A DNA stretch of 64,000 nt, from positions 42,010,003 to 42,074,002 of the forward strand of contig NC_059075.1 in the NCBI RefSeq assembly GCF_020497125.1, read 5' to 3'. The notes below the pieces were generated by a model, which made no database searches, had not been told where the DNA came from, and worked only from the letters and a program-made list of their open reading frames with translations. The DNA comes from Mauremys mutica (taxonomy: Eukaryota > Chordata > Testudines > Geoemydidae). The position numbers were made by a program, and so were the translations under genes. Positions 63,791-64,000 of the stretch are shown here, in pieces (the stretch's first letter is position 1; every line of letters begins with the position of its first letter).

Positions 63791-64000
63791 CTTCATTCCC
63801 TTCCACTGAGGTTCCTATTTTCACATGTGGGGGCTGTGATAATTTTTCTGCTGCTGGCTGTCAGAAACTCTGCAGTGGTGCTGCCTTGGAGTAATCTCAG
63901 AACACCTTGATCCAGGACTAGATACATAACCCACCGGCAACTCTTCCACCAAATGGGGAGAGTGCAGAACACACCCGTCATTGAGAGCAAATCAGACAGG
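63791..64000. other. Right edge of window, no recognised feature
   Basis: No exon or repeat identified in the last 210 bases. Confidence 0.4.

Overview
This is vertebrate genomic DNA, almost certainly from a turtle. The evidence is internal. There are two copies of a tRNA-derived SINE of the cryptodiran type (8411-8612 and 20557-20722). There are long CR1-type LINEs with the (ATTCTATG)n 3' end, relics of MIR and L2, and a dense set of short hAT-type DNA transposons flanked by 8-bp target-site duplications. A bird or crocodilian would share CR1, but not this SINE. Most long reading frames are chance frames in GC-rich or purine-rich repeat DNA.

One protein-coding gene is present: GPATCH2L (G-patch domain containing 2-like), on the minus strand. 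Its CpG-island promoter and non-coding first exon lie at about 20.05-20.3 kb. The coding exons are 18629-17971, 12516-12452, 9742-9566, 8974-8895, 6583-6516, and then two alternative exons at 5695-5656 and 5598-5544. Every junction has GT/AG sites and a continuous frame; with either alternative exon about 363-368 codons are accounted for. The remaining C-terminal exon(s) were not found and should lie left of base 1. The last two exons are the most interesting part of the window. They have interchangeable phases, are separated by only 57 bp, and give a frame break if both are used or both are skipped. That is the layout of a mutually exclusive exon pair.

From about 20.4 kb to the right edge no gene exon was found. 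In human the gene upstream of GPATCH2L is IFT43, which ends tens of kilobases away, so a long intergenic stretch is expected. It holds transposon layers: a CR1 (26.94-30.30 kb) split by two hAT elements; a second CR1-related LINE (36.04-40.23 kb) split by a 1.24-kb hAT element that itself carries an inverted 186-bp relative; an L2 relic (47.0-47.9 and 49.0-49.3 kb); MIR copies, one cut by a 123-bp palindromic element; and further hAT insertions at 23.2, 33.4, 46.3, 59.8 and 63.0 kb. Between these are repeat-free AT-rich or homeobox-site-rich blocks (7.36, 31.4, 32.9, 42.7, 44.3, 45.1, 51.0 and 53.5 kb) that look like candidate conserved regulatory elements. Their function and conservation are inference only.
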